Below, piece by piece: positions 16,157 to 26,005 of a DNA stretch of 57,270 nt (position 1 is the first letter of the stretch; each line of letters starts with the position of its first letter). The position numbers and the translations under genes were made by a program. This DNA comes from Planctomycetota bacterium (GTDB lineage: Bacteria > Planctomycetota > Planctomycetia > Pirellulales > PALSA-1355), in NCBI GenBank assembly GCA_003389325.1, contig QQVE01000036.1, positions 1 to 57,270 on the forward strand. Direction: 5' to 3'. The notes beneath the pieces were generated by a model. It had not been told where the DNA came from, did no database searches, and saw only the letters and a list, made by a program, of their open reading frames with translations.

Positions 16157-17311
16157 ATGTTTCGACGTTTGCAACCGACACCCACGTTGCCCCCGTTCGA
16201 GGAGCCTGCTGCCGATGCGGGATATCTTTGCTCGAACGGGTACCTGAAAAAGATGATCACTCGCGAGCGGTTGCGAAGTGACCGCAGTCGTTCGAGCTTT
16301 GCGTTGGTAACCCTGGCTCTTCCGTCACCATGGCAAAGCGGCGAACTGCATCAAGCTGCGAGAGTATTGCGCGACCGGCTACGTGCTACAGATGATGTCG
16401 GACTGCTGGACCTGCAGCGGCTTGCCATACTCCTGCCGGAGACGCCGCCCGCGGGGGCATGGAAGGTGGCTGACGACGTTAGCCGTCTGTTGTCACGCGA
16501 TATGCGGCGTTTCGAGGTGGAGGTGTTTGCCTACCCGAACCCGGGCGAACGCCAGGACCGCATGAACGACATTGACGAACTGGACGTTTCAGACTCGGAC
16601 AGGAGTCCGCACAAGCACAACTTTAGCGGAACGCATGGCGAGATCGCGAGCGCAAACGGCAAGAGCCCGCCGCGTGATTGCATAGCACCGATGCAGAGTT
16701 TGTTCGTCCGGCCGTTGCCGGCTTGGAAACGAGCACTGGACATTCTTTCTGCCTCCGCGGCCCTTATCGTCCTAAGTCCGCTGCTGCTGCTGATCGGCCT
16801 TGCCGTCAAAGCCACTTCGCGCGGGCCGCTGATCTATGCTCAACAGCGGGACGGCCAGGCGGGTCGCCGCTTCCACATCTACAAGTTTCGCACGATGATC
16901 GTCGACGCCGACGCGATGAAAGCACAATTGCGTTCGCTCAGCGAGCAGGATGGGCCGGCCTTTAAGCTCAAGAACGACCCGCGCGTGACGCCCTTCGGTC
17001 GATTTCTTCGCCGCACTTGCCTGGACGAGCTGCCGCAGTTGTTCAACGTGCTGCGGGGCGACATGACGCTCGTGGGCCCACGGCCGATGTGTAGCAAAGA
17101 GGCCCGCGAGTGCGCGCAATGGCAGCGGCGACGTCTCGACGTGACTCCCGGCCTGACGTGCATCTGGCAGATCCAGACGGGGCCCAAGCCGGCCTTTGAC
17201 GATTGGATGCGGATGGACTTGCGATACAGCAGTTCGTACTCATTCTGGCACGATCTGAAACTGATCGCGATGACAATTCCAGCCATCATGCGCCGCGACG
17301 GCGTGTACTAG
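16157..17311 (+). CDS. Initiating sugar transferase (Bac_transf) with GGDEF-like N-terminal domain
   Basis: In this 384-residue protein the C-terminal half is a polyprenyl-phosphate sugar-1-phosphate transferase: membrane-reentrant segment KRALDILSASAALIVLSPLL (about 190-210), YKFRTM (about 242), LDELPQLFNVLRGDM (about 288) and TLVGPRP. It would load the first sugar onto undecaprenyl phosphate. Instead of the four-helix N-terminus of WcaJ proteins there are about 150 cytosolic residues resembling a degraded GGDEF domain (MITRERLRSDRSRSSFALVT, then LAILLPETPPAGAWKVAD); no GG[D/E]EF signature is left. This may be a nucleotide- or partner-sensing module. The ATG at 16157 has GAGG upstream; longer in-frame starts overlap the previous gene. 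Confidence 0.82.
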   Translation: MFRRLQPTPTLPPFEEPAADAGYLCSNGYLKKMITRERLRSDRSRSSFALVTLALPSPWQSGELHQAARVLRDRLRATDDVGLLDLQRLAILLPETPPAGAWKVADDVSRLLSRDMRRFEVEVFAYPNPGERQDRMNDIDELDVSDSDRSPHKHNFSGTHGEIASANGKSPPRDCIAPMQSLFVRPLPAWKRALDILSASAALIVLSPLLLLIGLAVKATSRGPLIYAQQRDGQAGRRFHIYKFRTMIVDADAMKAQLRSLSEQDGPAFKLKNDPRVTPFGRFLRRTCLDELPQLFNVLRGDMTLVGPRPMCSKEARECAQWQRRRLDVTPGLTCIWQIQTGPKPAFDDWMRMDLRYSSSYSFWHDLKLIAMTIPAIMRRDGVY

Positions 17312-17339
17312 AGATACCCGACCCCTCCCAAGGAACGAA

Positions 17340-18797
17340 TTGTTGCGACTTCGCACCGATATCAGAAGCCGACCGCTGATGAATCACTCCGCCGCAGGCG
17401 GCGACGTGGTCGAGAGTGAGCGAGATGCTCGGGACGTTCCCCGGGGGCACGATACGGACGTGGCCAGCGACACACACTCGGCCCAGCCTTGCAGCCGGCG
17501 GAATCGCTGGCTGAAGAGGTTGGGACGGATTCTCTCCAATCCCGATGCGCGAAACGGCGCTCTGTCGCTCTTCGATCAGGCCATTGTCAGCGGAGCAAGT
17601 TTTCTGACCGCCGTAGTTGTCGGCCGGGCGTGCTCGCAATCCGATCTCGGCGTGTTCTACCTGGCGCTGACCATTGTTTACATTGCGCGGGGCGTTCAAG
17701 AACACTTGATTTCAGCGCCCTACGTCATCTACTGCCAGCAGTGCCGCCCCGAGCGCAGGGAGCTCTTCGCTGGTAGCGCGCTGGTCCACTCTTTCGGACT
17801 GTCGATCGTTGCCACGCTTGTGCTCGTTGGTTTGCTCGGATGTCTGGCTCTCAGCGGCAGCTCTTCGACACTTGCGTCCGCCGTTTGGGTGCTCCTTGCA
17901 GTATTACCGATTCTGCAACTTCGCGAGTTCATCCGGCGAATGAGCATCGCCCATCTCCGAATTTCGACGGCCATTGCGATCGACGTCGTGGTCGCCACCG
18001 TCCAGATCGGCGGGCTGCTCGCGCTGGCACTATCGGGGCGGCTCACGGTTGGCATCGCGTACGCCGTTCTGGGAGCTGCCTGCGCCGTGGCCTGCTGCGG
18101 ATGGTTCCTTGTCGAATGGCGGCGGTTCTGCATTGTCCGCCCGGTCGTCATCCGCGATTGGTGGCGCAACTGGGGTTTCGCCCGCTGGGCGCTGGCGAGT
18201 CACGTCCTCAGCTTCACTGCGTTGTACATCACGCCCTGGCTCGTTATGACACTGCGGGGCAGTGCCGAGGCCGGCGTGTTGGCGGCGTGCATGAGCATCG
18301 TCGGCGTGGCCAGTATGTTCATGACGGGTCTGTCAACGTTCCTTATTCCCCGGGCGAGCGTGGCATTCGCTCAGGGAGGCGTCACGAAGCTCCGCAAGGT
18401 CTTGCGAACCGCGGAAATCGTCTATGCCGCTGTGATTGGCACGTTCGCCGTCACCGTGCTGGCGACCGGAGACTTTCTGCTTGTGCTTGCGTTCGGCGAC
18501 GCCTACGTCGGCTATGGGACTACAACCGGCGTGCTTTCGATGAGCATGTTCGTACAGAGTCTCGGACTCACCGCGGGCATTGGTCTGTGGGCCATCGACC
18601 GGCCGGACGCGAACCTGTTAGCTGACGCGGTCACGCTGGTGGTCACTCTGGTCCTTGTGCTAAGTCTGCTACCAGCACTCGGCGTGCTTGGGGCAGCTCT
18701 TGGCGATCTCGGCGGAAGATTCGTGGGCACGCTTGCGCGGCACGCCACGCTGCGTGCCTGTCTCGTTGAGTTTACCGTCGGCATCAATCCCTTGTGA
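17340..18797 (+). CDS. Oligosaccharide flippase (Wzx/MATE-like)
   Basis: This 485-residue integral membrane protein has about 12-14 hydrophobic segments after a roughly 70-residue hydrophilic N-terminus. The first membrane region has the typical flippase phrase ALSLFDQAIVSGASFLTAVV, and the segment HVLSFTALYITPWLVMTL is in the middle of the protein. It should flip lipid-linked repeat units across the inner membrane. The TTG start at 17340 has AAGGAA six bases away; ATG 17379 is an alternative that would shorten the tail. Operon context (Wzz before, Wzy after, three-base gap) supports the call. Confidence 0.82.
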   Translation: MLRLRTDIRSRPLMNHSAAGGDVVESERDARDVPRGHDTDVASDTHSAQPCSRRNRWLKRLGRILSNPDARNGALSLFDQAIVSGASFLTAVVVGRACSQSDLGVFYLALTIVYIARGVQEHLISAPYVIYCQQCRPERRELFAGSALVHSFGLSIVATLVLVGLLGCLALSGSSSTLASAVWVLLAVLPILQLREFIRRMSIAHLRISTAIAIDVVVATVQIGGLLALALSGRLTVGIAYAVLGAACAVACCGWFLVEWRRFCIVRPVVIRDWWRNWGFARWALASHVLSFTALYITPWLVMTLRGSAEAGVLAACMSIVGVASMFMTGLSTFLIPRASVAFAQGGVTKLRKVLRTAEIVYAAVIGTFAVTVLATGDFLLVLAFGDAYVGYGTTTGVLSMSMFVQSLGLTAGIGLWAIDRPDANLLADAVTLVVTLVLVLSLLPALGVLGAALGDLGGRFVGTLARHATLRACLVEFTVGINPL

Positions 18798-18800
18798 CGC

Positions 18801-20189
18801 ATGCACTCGATCAATCCCACAATCGAGACCTCCTCCAGACGAAGCACCGCGATCGTCTGGCTGGCGGTCGTGGTGCTAGTACCGGCCTTCTACTGCATGG
18901 AGCACCGGAATACTGCGGTATCGAGCCTTGAAGCGTTTCGGCTAACGGGCGACGAGATGGTGACTCGCGCGGCCGACGGAGACCCCGCGCGGCGGATCGC
19001 GATTCCTGCGCTGGGGGTGTTTGGCATCTGGCTACTCGTTCGCCTGGAAGGCAATAGGCTCGAGCTGCGTTCGCCACTGGCTTGGCTGCTGGTGGGCTAC
19101 GTGGCGTGGTGCACCCTCAGCATTGCCTGGTCCGTCGACTTGCCGGTCACGATACGGCATGTTGTCGTTCTCTTGCTATGCGCGCTCGGGGCCTTCGGTC
19201 TGGCCCGTCAGTTTTCGCTCCACGAACTATGGGTAATCGTGCTGGCTGTGACGTCGCTGCTCGTGGCCAACAGCGTCCGCACCGAGTTGGAGCTGGGTAC
19301 GTTTCGACCGTGGACGCCGGAATACCGCTTTGCCGGAAATCTGCATCCTAACGTCCAAGCGCCCTACTGTGCCGCCATGGCGCTGGCGGCCGGGTACCTT
19401 GCCACCCGAGCGCGGCGCGGCGGAGCCATCCTATGGGGAATCTGCCTTGTCGCCGCGGCGCTCTTGCTCTTGACAAAGTCGCGCTCCGTCTGCGCGGCAC
19501 TTCTGGCAGCGCTGCTTGTATACGGCTGGTTCGGAGCGACATGGGAGAGGCGCGTGTTCGCCGCAGTCGGGCTCCTCGCCGTGATTTGCACCCTGGCGTT
19601 TGTCGGAACGCTGCTCGGTGGGGATGTCGACCAACAGGCAACGAACCTCGCCTTGCTGGGCCGACAAGAGGAGTCACAATCCCTCTCCGGACGCCTGCCT
19701 TTCTGGAGCGAGTTGGTGCCGCACGTGATCGACCGACCGGTGCTGGGGCATGGCTATCGAACGTACTGGAGCCCGGAAAGGATCGGCGACTTCTCGCAGT
19801 CACTCGAATGGACCGTCACCGACGGGCATTCGGCATACCTGGACACGATGCTCGACCTGGGTCTCGTGGGCGCGCTGTTGTTCTCGGCCGCAATCGGAGT
19901 AGGCATTGTCGCGACGGCCCGCAGCTATCGATCGACCGGAGACGCGGCCGTCGGCGTGTTCTTCGTGCTGCTGCTCTGCCGAGCCCTCAATGCATTGCTG
20001 GAATCGGCATTCCTGACGCCGACCAACTTTGTGTCCTTCGTGATCATGTGGGGTCTTGCACATGCGGCGTTCCGCCGCACTGCGGGTGTGTCGCCCGCAC
20101 AAGACCGTGTCACCGCAGTGAAGCCGGTTTATGCGTCGCGGCTCCAGCAGGTGCTTACCCCGCCGCGTACTGCAAGAGGTGCTACCTGA
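18801..20189 (+). CDS. O-antigen polymerase/ligase-like membrane protein (Wzy)
   Basis: This 462-residue protein has about ten to twelve membrane segments and a large loop (about 280-345) that contains the Wzy_C/O-antigen ligase phrases SGRLPFWSELVPHVIDRPVL, GHGYRTYW and TDGHSAYLDTMLDLGLVGAL. It should polymerise repeat units in the periplasm. It starts three bases after the flippase stop and ends three bases before the asnB start, so the genes are tightly coupled. The last 40 residues are basic and cytosolic. Confidence 0.85.
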   Translation: MHSINPTIETSSRRSTAIVWLAVVVLVPAFYCMEHRNTAVSSLEAFRLTGDEMVTRAADGDPARRIAIPALGVFGIWLLVRLEGNRLELRSPLAWLLVGYVAWCTLSIAWSVDLPVTIRHVVVLLLCALGAFGLARQFSLHELWVIVLAVTSLLVANSVRTELELGTFRPWTPEYRFAGNLHPNVQAPYCAAMALAAGYLATRARRGGAILWGICLVAAALLLLTKSRSVCAALLAALLVYGWFGATWERRVFAAVGLLAVICTLAFVGTLLGGDVDQQATNLALLGRQEESQSLSGRLPFWSELVPHVIDRPVLGHGYRTYWSPERIGDFSQSLEWTVTDGHSAYLDTMLDLGLVGALLFSAAIGVGIVATARSYRSTGDAAVGVFFVLLLCRALNALLESAFLTPTNFVSFVIMWGLAHAAFRRTAGVSPAQDRVTAVKPVYASRLQQVLTPPRTARGAT

Positions 20190-20191
20190 TC

Positions 20192-22099
20192 ATGTGCGGC
20201 ATTGCAGGCGTCTATCGATTCCGTTCTGGGCGGCCCGCCGAAGCGGCCGAGATCCGGGCGATGTGTGATGCGGTGGCCTATCGTGGTCCCGATGGTCAGG
20301 GCCTCGAAACCGACGCCGATTTCGGCATGGGCCACCGGCGACTTTCGATCATCGACGTCGACCAGCGCTCGCTCCAACCGATGCAGTCGGACGACGAGCA
20401 GTGGATGATCAGCTACAACGGCGAAGTCTACAACTACCTCGAGCTGAAGCGAGAGCTGGCAGCCGCTGGTTGCCGCTTTCATACCACTTCTGACACCGAA
20501 GTCGTGCTGGCGGCGTTCCGCCGTTGGGGCCCGACTGCGTTGCAGCGCTTCAACGGCATGTATGCATTCGCCGTATGGCATCGGGCCACGCGAACGCTCA
20601 CCCTGGTGCGCGACCGGTTGGGCGTCAAACCGCTGTACTACGCCCACACTCCTGACGGTATTGCCTTCGCCTCAGAAATCAAGAGTCTCTTGAGACTCCC
20701 AGAGGTCGCAGCAGCGGCGAACTATCGCCTTCTCGACGGCTACATGGGCGTTGGCTACTGCCCTGGTGAGGAAACTTTTTTCGACGGCATCTGCCGCCTG
20801 CCGCCCGGGCAGTTCCTGGAAGTGCGCGGCGGCTCTGTTCTGAAGCGCACTTACTGGGACCTCGAATTCACCAGCGAGCCCGATGCCGGCGAAGCAGCTT
20901 ACGTAAACGAGACGCAATCGCTCTTGACCGACGCTGTGCGACTGCAATTGCGGAGCGATGTGCCGCTCGGCGTTTTCCTGAGCGGCGGCGTTGACTCCAG
21001 CGCAGTCGTGGCTGCCATGCGGCGCCAGGGCGTTTCCCAAATCAAGACGTTCGCGGTGAACTGGGACTTTGGTGCTGAGTATGACGAGGGGCACTACGCC
21101 CGAGAAGTCGCCGCGACGTTCAAGACAGAGCACCATGAATGTCGGGTGACGCCCGAGAGCTTTCGGAGTGCGATTCCGCGCTACGTGTGGCACATGGACG
21201 AGCCGGTGCAAGAGGCTGCGGGCATCGCCCTCCACGCGGTCGCCGAGATGGCCAAGCAGGAAGTGGATGTCGCCCTTTCAGGTGAGGGTTCCGACGAAGT
21301 CTTTGGGGGCTATCCAGTCTACCGCTACATGTCCTGGCTGGAACGCTATCGCAACGTTCCGCAACCGATCCGCTGTGGACTTGACGCTCTGCTAGCGCGC
21401 TGCGGACCGAAGTGGCGAAAGCTTGTCACGCTCAGTCAGTTGGCCCTCGAGCGTCGGTACCTGGGCGTCGCCCTCTGCGAGATGAGTGAAGTGCGCGAAC
21501 TTTACAGCGACCGGCTCCGCAGCGAGACCGATGGCGCGGGGGTCGAGAAACTCGTGGAGTCCTACTACGAGACCACAGCCGGCTCGAACATCCAGCGGCG
21601 GATGCAATATCTCGATGTCAAGTCGTGGCTTGTTGACGACCTATTGATCAAGGCCGACCGCATGAGTATGGCCGCTTCGATCGAATTGCGAGTGCCGTTC
21701 CTCGATCATCGCTTCCTGGAGTTTGCGGGACGACTGCCAGTCAAATACCGCCTTCGGTCGGGCGAGGACAAGTACTTGCTGAAGAAGGCAGTCGAACCGT
21801 ACCTGCCCAGGCACATCGTGTATCGACGCAAACTGGGTTTTCCCACGCCGCTTGCCGAGTTGTTTCGGGGCGCCCTGAAAGACTATGTCCGTGGGGTGCT
21901 GCTTTCCGAGCGCTGTTGTGATCGTCGTCTGTTTGAGCCGGACCGCATTAGTCACCTATTGGAAAAGCACGAGCACGCCGAGGCCGACCATCACAAGACG
22001 ATCTGGCGGCTATTGGTTCTTGAGGTGTGGCATCGGCTGTTTGTCGACGGCGACACGGTCGAGCAACTAGCCTACAGCGAACAAGAGCTTGCAGCCTGA
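20192..22099 (+). CDS. asnB: Asparagine synthase (glutamine-hydrolysing) AsnB-type amidotransferase
   Basis: This 635-residue protein has both domains complete: nucleophile Cys2 in MCGIAGVYRF, glutaminase motifs YRGPDGQG, GHRRLSIID and YNGEVYNY, and the ATP pyrophosphatase loop FLSGGVDSSAVVAAM (about 262-276) with SGEGSDEVFGGYPVY further on. The ATG is chosen so that Cys becomes residue 2; longer frames lack this. In exopolysaccharide/PEP-CTERM loci such enzymes are thought to amidate uronic acids or other sugar carboxylates rather than supply asparagine; here that is inferred from context. Confidence 0.88.
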   Translation: MCGIAGVYRFRSGRPAEAAEIRAMCDAVAYRGPDGQGLETDADFGMGHRRLSIIDVDQRSLQPMQSDDEQWMISYNGEVYNYLELKRELAAAGCRFHTTSDTEVVLAAFRRWGPTALQRFNGMYAFAVWHRATRTLTLVRDRLGVKPLYYAHTPDGIAFASEIKSLLRLPEVAAAANYRLLDGYMGVGYCPGEETFFDGICRLPPGQFLEVRGGSVLKRTYWDLEFTSEPDAGEAAYVNETQSLLTDAVRLQLRSDVPLGVFLSGGVDSSAVVAAMRRQGVSQIKTFAVNWDFGAEYDEGHYAREVAATFKTEHHECRVTPESFRSAIPRYVWHMDEPVQEAAGIALHAVAEMAKQEVDVALSGEGSDEVFGGYPVYRYMSWLERYRNVPQPIRCGLDALLARCGPKWRKLVTLSQLALERRYLGVALCEMSEVRELYSDRLRSETDGAGVEKLVESYYETTAGSNIQRRMQYLDVKSWLVDDLLIKADRMSMAASIELRVPFLDHRFLEFAGRLPVKYRLRSGEDKYLLKKAVEPYLPRHIVYRRKLGFPTPLAELFRGALKDYVRGVLLSERCCDRRLFEPDRISHLLEKHEHAEADHHKTIWRLLVLEVWHRLFVDGDTVEQLAYSEQELAA

Positions 22100-22129
22100 G
22101 GCGACCTGATTGGCAAGGAGAGTACCACT

Positions 22130-23140
22130 ATGCACAAACCGCTGATCAGCATCATTCTCCCGACGTACAGCCGCTGTGCAATGCTGTCCGATGCGCTAGA
22201 TAGTTTGCTTTCTCAAGAGACCTGCGGCCAGTTCGAGTACGAACTCGTCGTGATCGACAATGCGTCGAACGACTCGACGCGCGAGATCGTTGAGGAAGCC
22301 GGCCGTCGCTCAAGCGTGACGGTGCGCTACTGCTACGAAGATGACCCCGGACCCGCTCCGGCGCGAAACTGCGGACTCCGTCATGCCGCTGGAGACTGGT
22401 TTGCCTTCTTCGACGATGATGAGGTCGCCGACGCCAACTGGCTTCTCGAATTGTATCGAGCCGCGGACGAGACCGGTGCACAGATCGTGGGCGGGGCGAT
22501 GCATCTCGATTTGCCCGAGGAAGTACTCGGCCGGCTGAACCAGTTTGTCCGCAGGACATCGCTGCGCGAGATCAAGTACTACGAGAAGACTTGCCCCTAT
22601 GATCCCAGTCGGCTGCCCGGCACCAACAATGCCCTGGTCGCGCGCCGCGTCTTCGATGAATTGGGCGCGTTCGATACTTCCTTCCGTTCGGGCGGGTCCG
22701 ATAGCGACTTCTTTCTGCGTGCACGCTCGGCCGGCATCGAGTTGTGTTACACGCCGCTGGCAATCGTGCGGCATCGCGTGGCGCCCAACCGGCTGACGAC
22801 CGAGTACTTTCGCTGGGACGCTATACAGGGGTGCAGTGCCTTTGCAGGGTTGGATTACGAACATCGCGGCGCCGCCGTGCTGGTCACTTTGTGCGCCGCC
22901 CGTCTCGGACATGCCCTGGCAATTGTCACCCCGCAACTTGCCTGGAGCTGGCTTACGCGGAACCCTGCCGAAATGTTGGGACAGCGCGTGCGGCTCTGGA
23001 GGGCGGAAGGGTATGCCCGCCGGACGCTGGCACTGCTCGCCCCGCGGCTGTTCCCGCAGACACGGTATTTCGAGGCGCTGCACTTCCGGCACGGCCGCGA
23101 AGTCGGGCAGCAAAACACACCTATGGAGGCCACCACGTGA
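22130..23140 (+). CDS. Glycosyltransferase family 2
   Basis: This 336-residue GT-A enzyme opens with ISIILPTYSRCAMLSDALDS and VVIDNASNDSTREIV, has the nucleotide/metal motif FAFFDDDEVADANWL (about 90-104), and a second acidic site in GGSDSDFFLRARSAG. The C-terminal 90 residues are amphipathic/basic and may touch the membrane. It should add one sugar of the lipid-linked repeat. AAGGAG precedes the ATG. Its stop overlaps the GTG of the next gene. Confidence 0.88.
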   Translation: MHKPLISIILPTYSRCAMLSDALDSLLSQETCGQFEYELVVIDNASNDSTREIVEEAGRRSSVTVRYCYEDDPGPAPARNCGLRHAAGDWFAFFDDDEVADANWLLELYRAADETGAQIVGGAMHLDLPEEVLGRLNQFVRRTSLREIKYYEKTCPYDPSRLPGTNNALVARRVFDELGAFDTSFRSGGSDSDFFLRARSAGIELCYTPLAIVRHRVAPNRLTTEYFRWDAIQGCSAFAGLDYEHRGAAVLVTLCAARLGHALAIVTPQLAWSWLTRNPAEMLGQRVRLWRAEGYARRTLALLAPRLFPQTRYFEALHFRHGREVGQQNTPMEATT

Positions 23141-25164
23141 AGTTGCTCCAAGTCTACAACGACTATCGCTCTAACTGCGGCGGCGAGGCGACCGTCGTTG
23201 CCTTGATCGATGCTCTCATGAAGCGGCGCGGACACTCGACGAGCCTGCTCATGCGCACGAGTAAAGGGCTCGACAGCAACTTTCGGGGCAAACTAAGAGC
23301 CTTTGCGTCCGGCATCTACAACTGGAGCGCCCGGCGTGAAATGGCGCGAATCCTCGCGGCCGACCGGCCGGACATCGTACACGTACACAACCTCTACCCG
23401 CTCATTTCGCCATCGGTGCTCGTAGCATGCCGGCAGGCGGGCGTGCCCGTCGTGATGACCAGTCACAACTACATGCTCACGTGCCCAAATGTGAATCACT
23501 TATACCAGGGCCGCATCTGCGAAAAGTGCCGCGGCGGGCGCGAGTACTGGTGCGCGGTGCAGAACTGCCGCCAGAACCGCGCCGAAAGCATTGCCTATGC
23601 GATGCGTAGCGCCGCGGCACGAAAACTGCGACTGTTTCGCGACGACGTCACGACGCACATCGTTCTTAGCGAGTTCGCCCGGCGAAGGTTGCTCGAGGAA
23701 GGTTACGACGAGGACCAGGTCGTGGCACTGCCGAACATGGTCGACGCTCCACGACACGTCGTCGACCGCGACGCCGGGGACTATGTCGCCTTCTCGGGAC
23801 GCATGGCGCCCGAGAAAGGAATCGAGGTGCTGTTAGAGGCCGCTGCAAGACTGCCCGACGTGCCGGTGCGGCTGGCCGGCGACGGGCCGATGCTGGACAA
23901 ACTGCGCGCCGCCGCTCCGCCGAATGTGACCTTCTTGGGGCGCGTCAACTTCGACGACATGGGCACATTCTACGACCGGGCCCGCTTTCTCGTCGTGCCG
24001 AGCCGGTGGTTCGAGGGTTGCCCACTCGTCGTGTCCGAGGCCATGAGTCGCTCGTTGCCGGTTGTGGCGTCACGCGTGGGAGGGCTGCCGGAGTTCGTCG
24101 ACGATGGCGCGACCGGCCGACTGTTTGAAACCGGCAACGTCGATGAACTCACAAGCCACATCCGGGCGCTATGGGATCGGCCGGAGCTTTGCCAGGAAAT
24201 GGGTGCCGCCGGACGCGAGAAAGCCCTGCGGGAATACAACGAAAACGACTACTACCGGCGGCTGTTCGACATCTATGAAGATGCGATCTCGCGAAATCGT
24301 GAGAGGTCCCAGGAGGATCCACGGGCACACCGCTCGACATCGGACTCGACTTCTCGCTCCGCCGGTCAAGGCAAGTTCCTGCGTCTTTGCGACGGGCCCA
24401 AAGCTGAAGCGCGAATGTTAGTGCGTCATATCCGGGCAGTGGCGGCCGAGCGCCAGGAGATTGCGATCCTCGAAGCTGGCTGCGGAAACTCGTGGCAACT
24501 GAATTTGCCCGGCATCCGCTATCACCTGACGGGCGTTGATTTGAACCAAGACGCGCTTGCAGCTCGCAATCAAGAGCACGGCGACTTGCATCGGTCGGTT
24601 CACGGCGACCTGCGAACCGTGTCGCTCGAAGCAGGCCAGTTTGACGTCGTTTACAACTCGTTCGTTCTCGAGCACGTGACGGAAGTCGAGCGAGTGCTTG
24701 ACAACCTGCATCGCTGGCTTGCTCCCGGTGGCATCCTGATCCTCCGGATTCCTGATCCGCAGTCCGTCTACGGCATGCTGTCGCGTGTCACGCCGTTCTG
24801 GGCGCACGTGCAGTACAAGCGGCACATCTCCGGGTACAAGAACGCCGGCAAGCCAGGTTACGATCCGTTCCCCACGGTATACGAGCCGCTCGTGTGCCGC
24901 GAAGGCATTCGACGGTGGGCGGATTCCCGCGGGATGATCATTCGCGAGGAGGTCGGCTGGAACTACGCTGTTGCCCGGCCGGGGCTACCTTCCCTGGTAG
25001 CGCGATCGGGCATCCGCACGCTGAATCTGCTGTCGCTCGGCAAGCTTTCTGCAGACCACGTGAATCTGACTTATGTGATCGAAAAGCCCGTCGATGCTGA
25101 CGGACGTGCCGAGGCGGACCGGCACAGCGATTCCCGACCTGCCTTTGCCGGCCACACTGCGTAG
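23137..25164 (+). CDS. Glycosyltransferase family 4 fused to a SAM-dependent methyltransferase
   Basis: This 675-residue bifunctional protein has at residues 1-390 a GT-B retaining transferase with KLLQVYNDYRSNCGGEATVV at the start, a Cys-rich insertion (CPNVNHLY...CEKCRGGREYWCAVQNC) known from a GT4 subgroup, and the donor site EGCPLVVSEAM (Ex7E). After a Ser/Arg-rich linker, residues about 430-650 are a class I methyltransferase: ILEAGCGNSWQLN (SAM loop), YHLTGVDLNQDAL, FDVVYNSFVLEHV and APGGILILRIPDP. It probably adds a sugar and methylates it. The GTG at 23137 has GGAGG upstream; the reading frame is unbroken through the linker. Confidence 0.85.
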   Translation: MKLLQVYNDYRSNCGGEATVVALIDALMKRRGHSTSLLMRTSKGLDSNFRGKLRAFASGIYNWSARREMARILAADRPDIVHVHNLYPLISPSVLVACRQAGVPVVMTSHNYMLTCPNVNHLYQGRICEKCRGGREYWCAVQNCRQNRAESIAYAMRSAAARKLRLFRDDVTTHIVLSEFARRRLLEEGYDEDQVVALPNMVDAPRHVVDRDAGDYVAFSGRMAPEKGIEVLLEAAARLPDVPVRLAGDGPMLDKLRAAAPPNVTFLGRVNFDDMGTFYDRARFLVVPSRWFEGCPLVVSEAMSRSLPVVASRVGGLPEFVDDGATGRLFETGNVDELTSHIRALWDRPELCQEMGAAGREKALREYNENDYYRRLFDIYEDAISRNRERSQEDPRAHRSTSDSTSRSAGQGKFLRLCDGPKAEARMLVRHIRAVAAERQEIAILEAGCGNSWQLNLPGIRYHLTGVDLNQDALAARNQEHGDLHRSVHGDLRTVSLEAGQFDVVYNSFVLEHVTEVERVLDNLHRWLAPGGILILRIPDPQSVYGMLSRVTPFWAHVQYKRHISGYKNAGKPGYDPFPTVYEPLVCREGIRRWADSRGMIIREEVGWNYAVARPGLPSLVARSGIRTLNLLSLGKLSADHVNLTYVIEKPVDADGRAEADRHSDSRPAFAGHTA

Positions 25165-25180
25165 CTATTGGAGCATGCTC

Positions 25181-26005
25181 ATGTCGACAGCCTCTGCCTG
25201 CAGACCCCACTGGCCCGTGAAGCGCGACCTATTCGGCGTCGAGATCAGCGCGGTCACATGCAGTGAAGCCTGCGACGCGATCCTCGCTTCCGCCCACCAG
25301 GGCGAGCCGGCCATCGTTTCGGCGTTCTCCGTGCATGCTCTGATCGAAGCGGCCACCACTGCAGAGCTGGCCGGGTGGGTTAATCGCTTTGCGATGATCG
25401 TGCCCGACGGCCAGCCGGTTCGCTGGGCCCTGAACTGGCTGCACGACGCGCGGCTGAAAAGCAACGTCCGCGGTGCGGACCTGATGTGGAACCTTTGCCA
25501 GCGGGCCGCCGCCGAGAACCTTTCCATCTATCTGTACGGAGGCACGCCATCGACACTCGCTCGGCTCGTCGGGAGCCTGCAGAACGCATTTCCCGCGATG
25601 CGCATCGCCAGGGCCGAATCGCCCCCGTTTCGTCCGCTCACCGCGGACGAAGACGAAGCGCTGATTGAGCGCATCAACGCGAGCGGCGCGAGCTTGATGT
25701 TCATCGGCCTTGGATGCCCCAAGCAGGATATTTTTGCCGCGGCCCACGCCGATACGATCCGCCCCGTGCAGATCTGCGTCGGCGCAGCTTTCGATTTTCA
25801 CGCTGGCACGAAGCCCGCCGCGCCCGTCTGGATGCAGCGCTCCGGCCTCGAATGGCTGTACCGCTTAGGCCAAGAGCCTCGCCGTTTGTGGAAGCGGTAT
25901 CTCGTCACCAACACCAAGTTTCTTGCGAAACTCGTAGTCGAACTCACTCGCAAGCGAGTCCGCTCTTTACCTTATGACAAGCAACTGGAGCAACGAGTGA
26001 CATGA
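25181..26005 (+). CDS. WecG/TagA/CpsF family glycosyltransferase (GT26)
   Basis: This 274-residue protein shows family markers [70 protein letters not shown] and [21 protein letters not shown]26 enzymes add ManNAc(A), mannose or glucose to the lipid-linked first sugar. The catalytic Asp region (VPDG) is kept. ATG 25181 with GGAG seven bases before is preferred; an in-frame ATG lies at 25175 and longer frames overlap the previous gene. It overlaps gmd by four bases (ATGA). Confidence 0.87.
   Translation: MSTASACRPHWPVKRDLFGVEISAVTCSEACDAILASAHQGEPAIVSAFSVHALIEAATTAELAGWVNRFAMIVPDGQPVRWALNWLHDARLKSNVRGADLMWNLCQRAAAENLSIYLYGGTPSTLARLVGSLQNAFPAMRIARAESPPFRPLTADEDEALIERINASGASLMFIGLGCPKQDIFAAAHADTIRPVQICVGAAFDFHAGTKPAAPVWMQRSGLEWLYRLGQEPRRLWKRYLVTNTKFLAKLVVELTRKRVRSLPYDKQLEQRVT

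Noticed and set aside
19433..20191. Longer N-terminus for AsnB
   Set aside because: It overlaps the Wzy gene in another frame and would bury the Cys that must be residue 2.
22744..23136. Longer N-terminus for the glycosyltransferase-methyltransferase fusion
   Set aside because: The extra in-frame codons overlap the upstream GT2 gene and are Arg/Ala-rich without motif; GTG 23137 with GGAGG and a typical GT4 opening is better.
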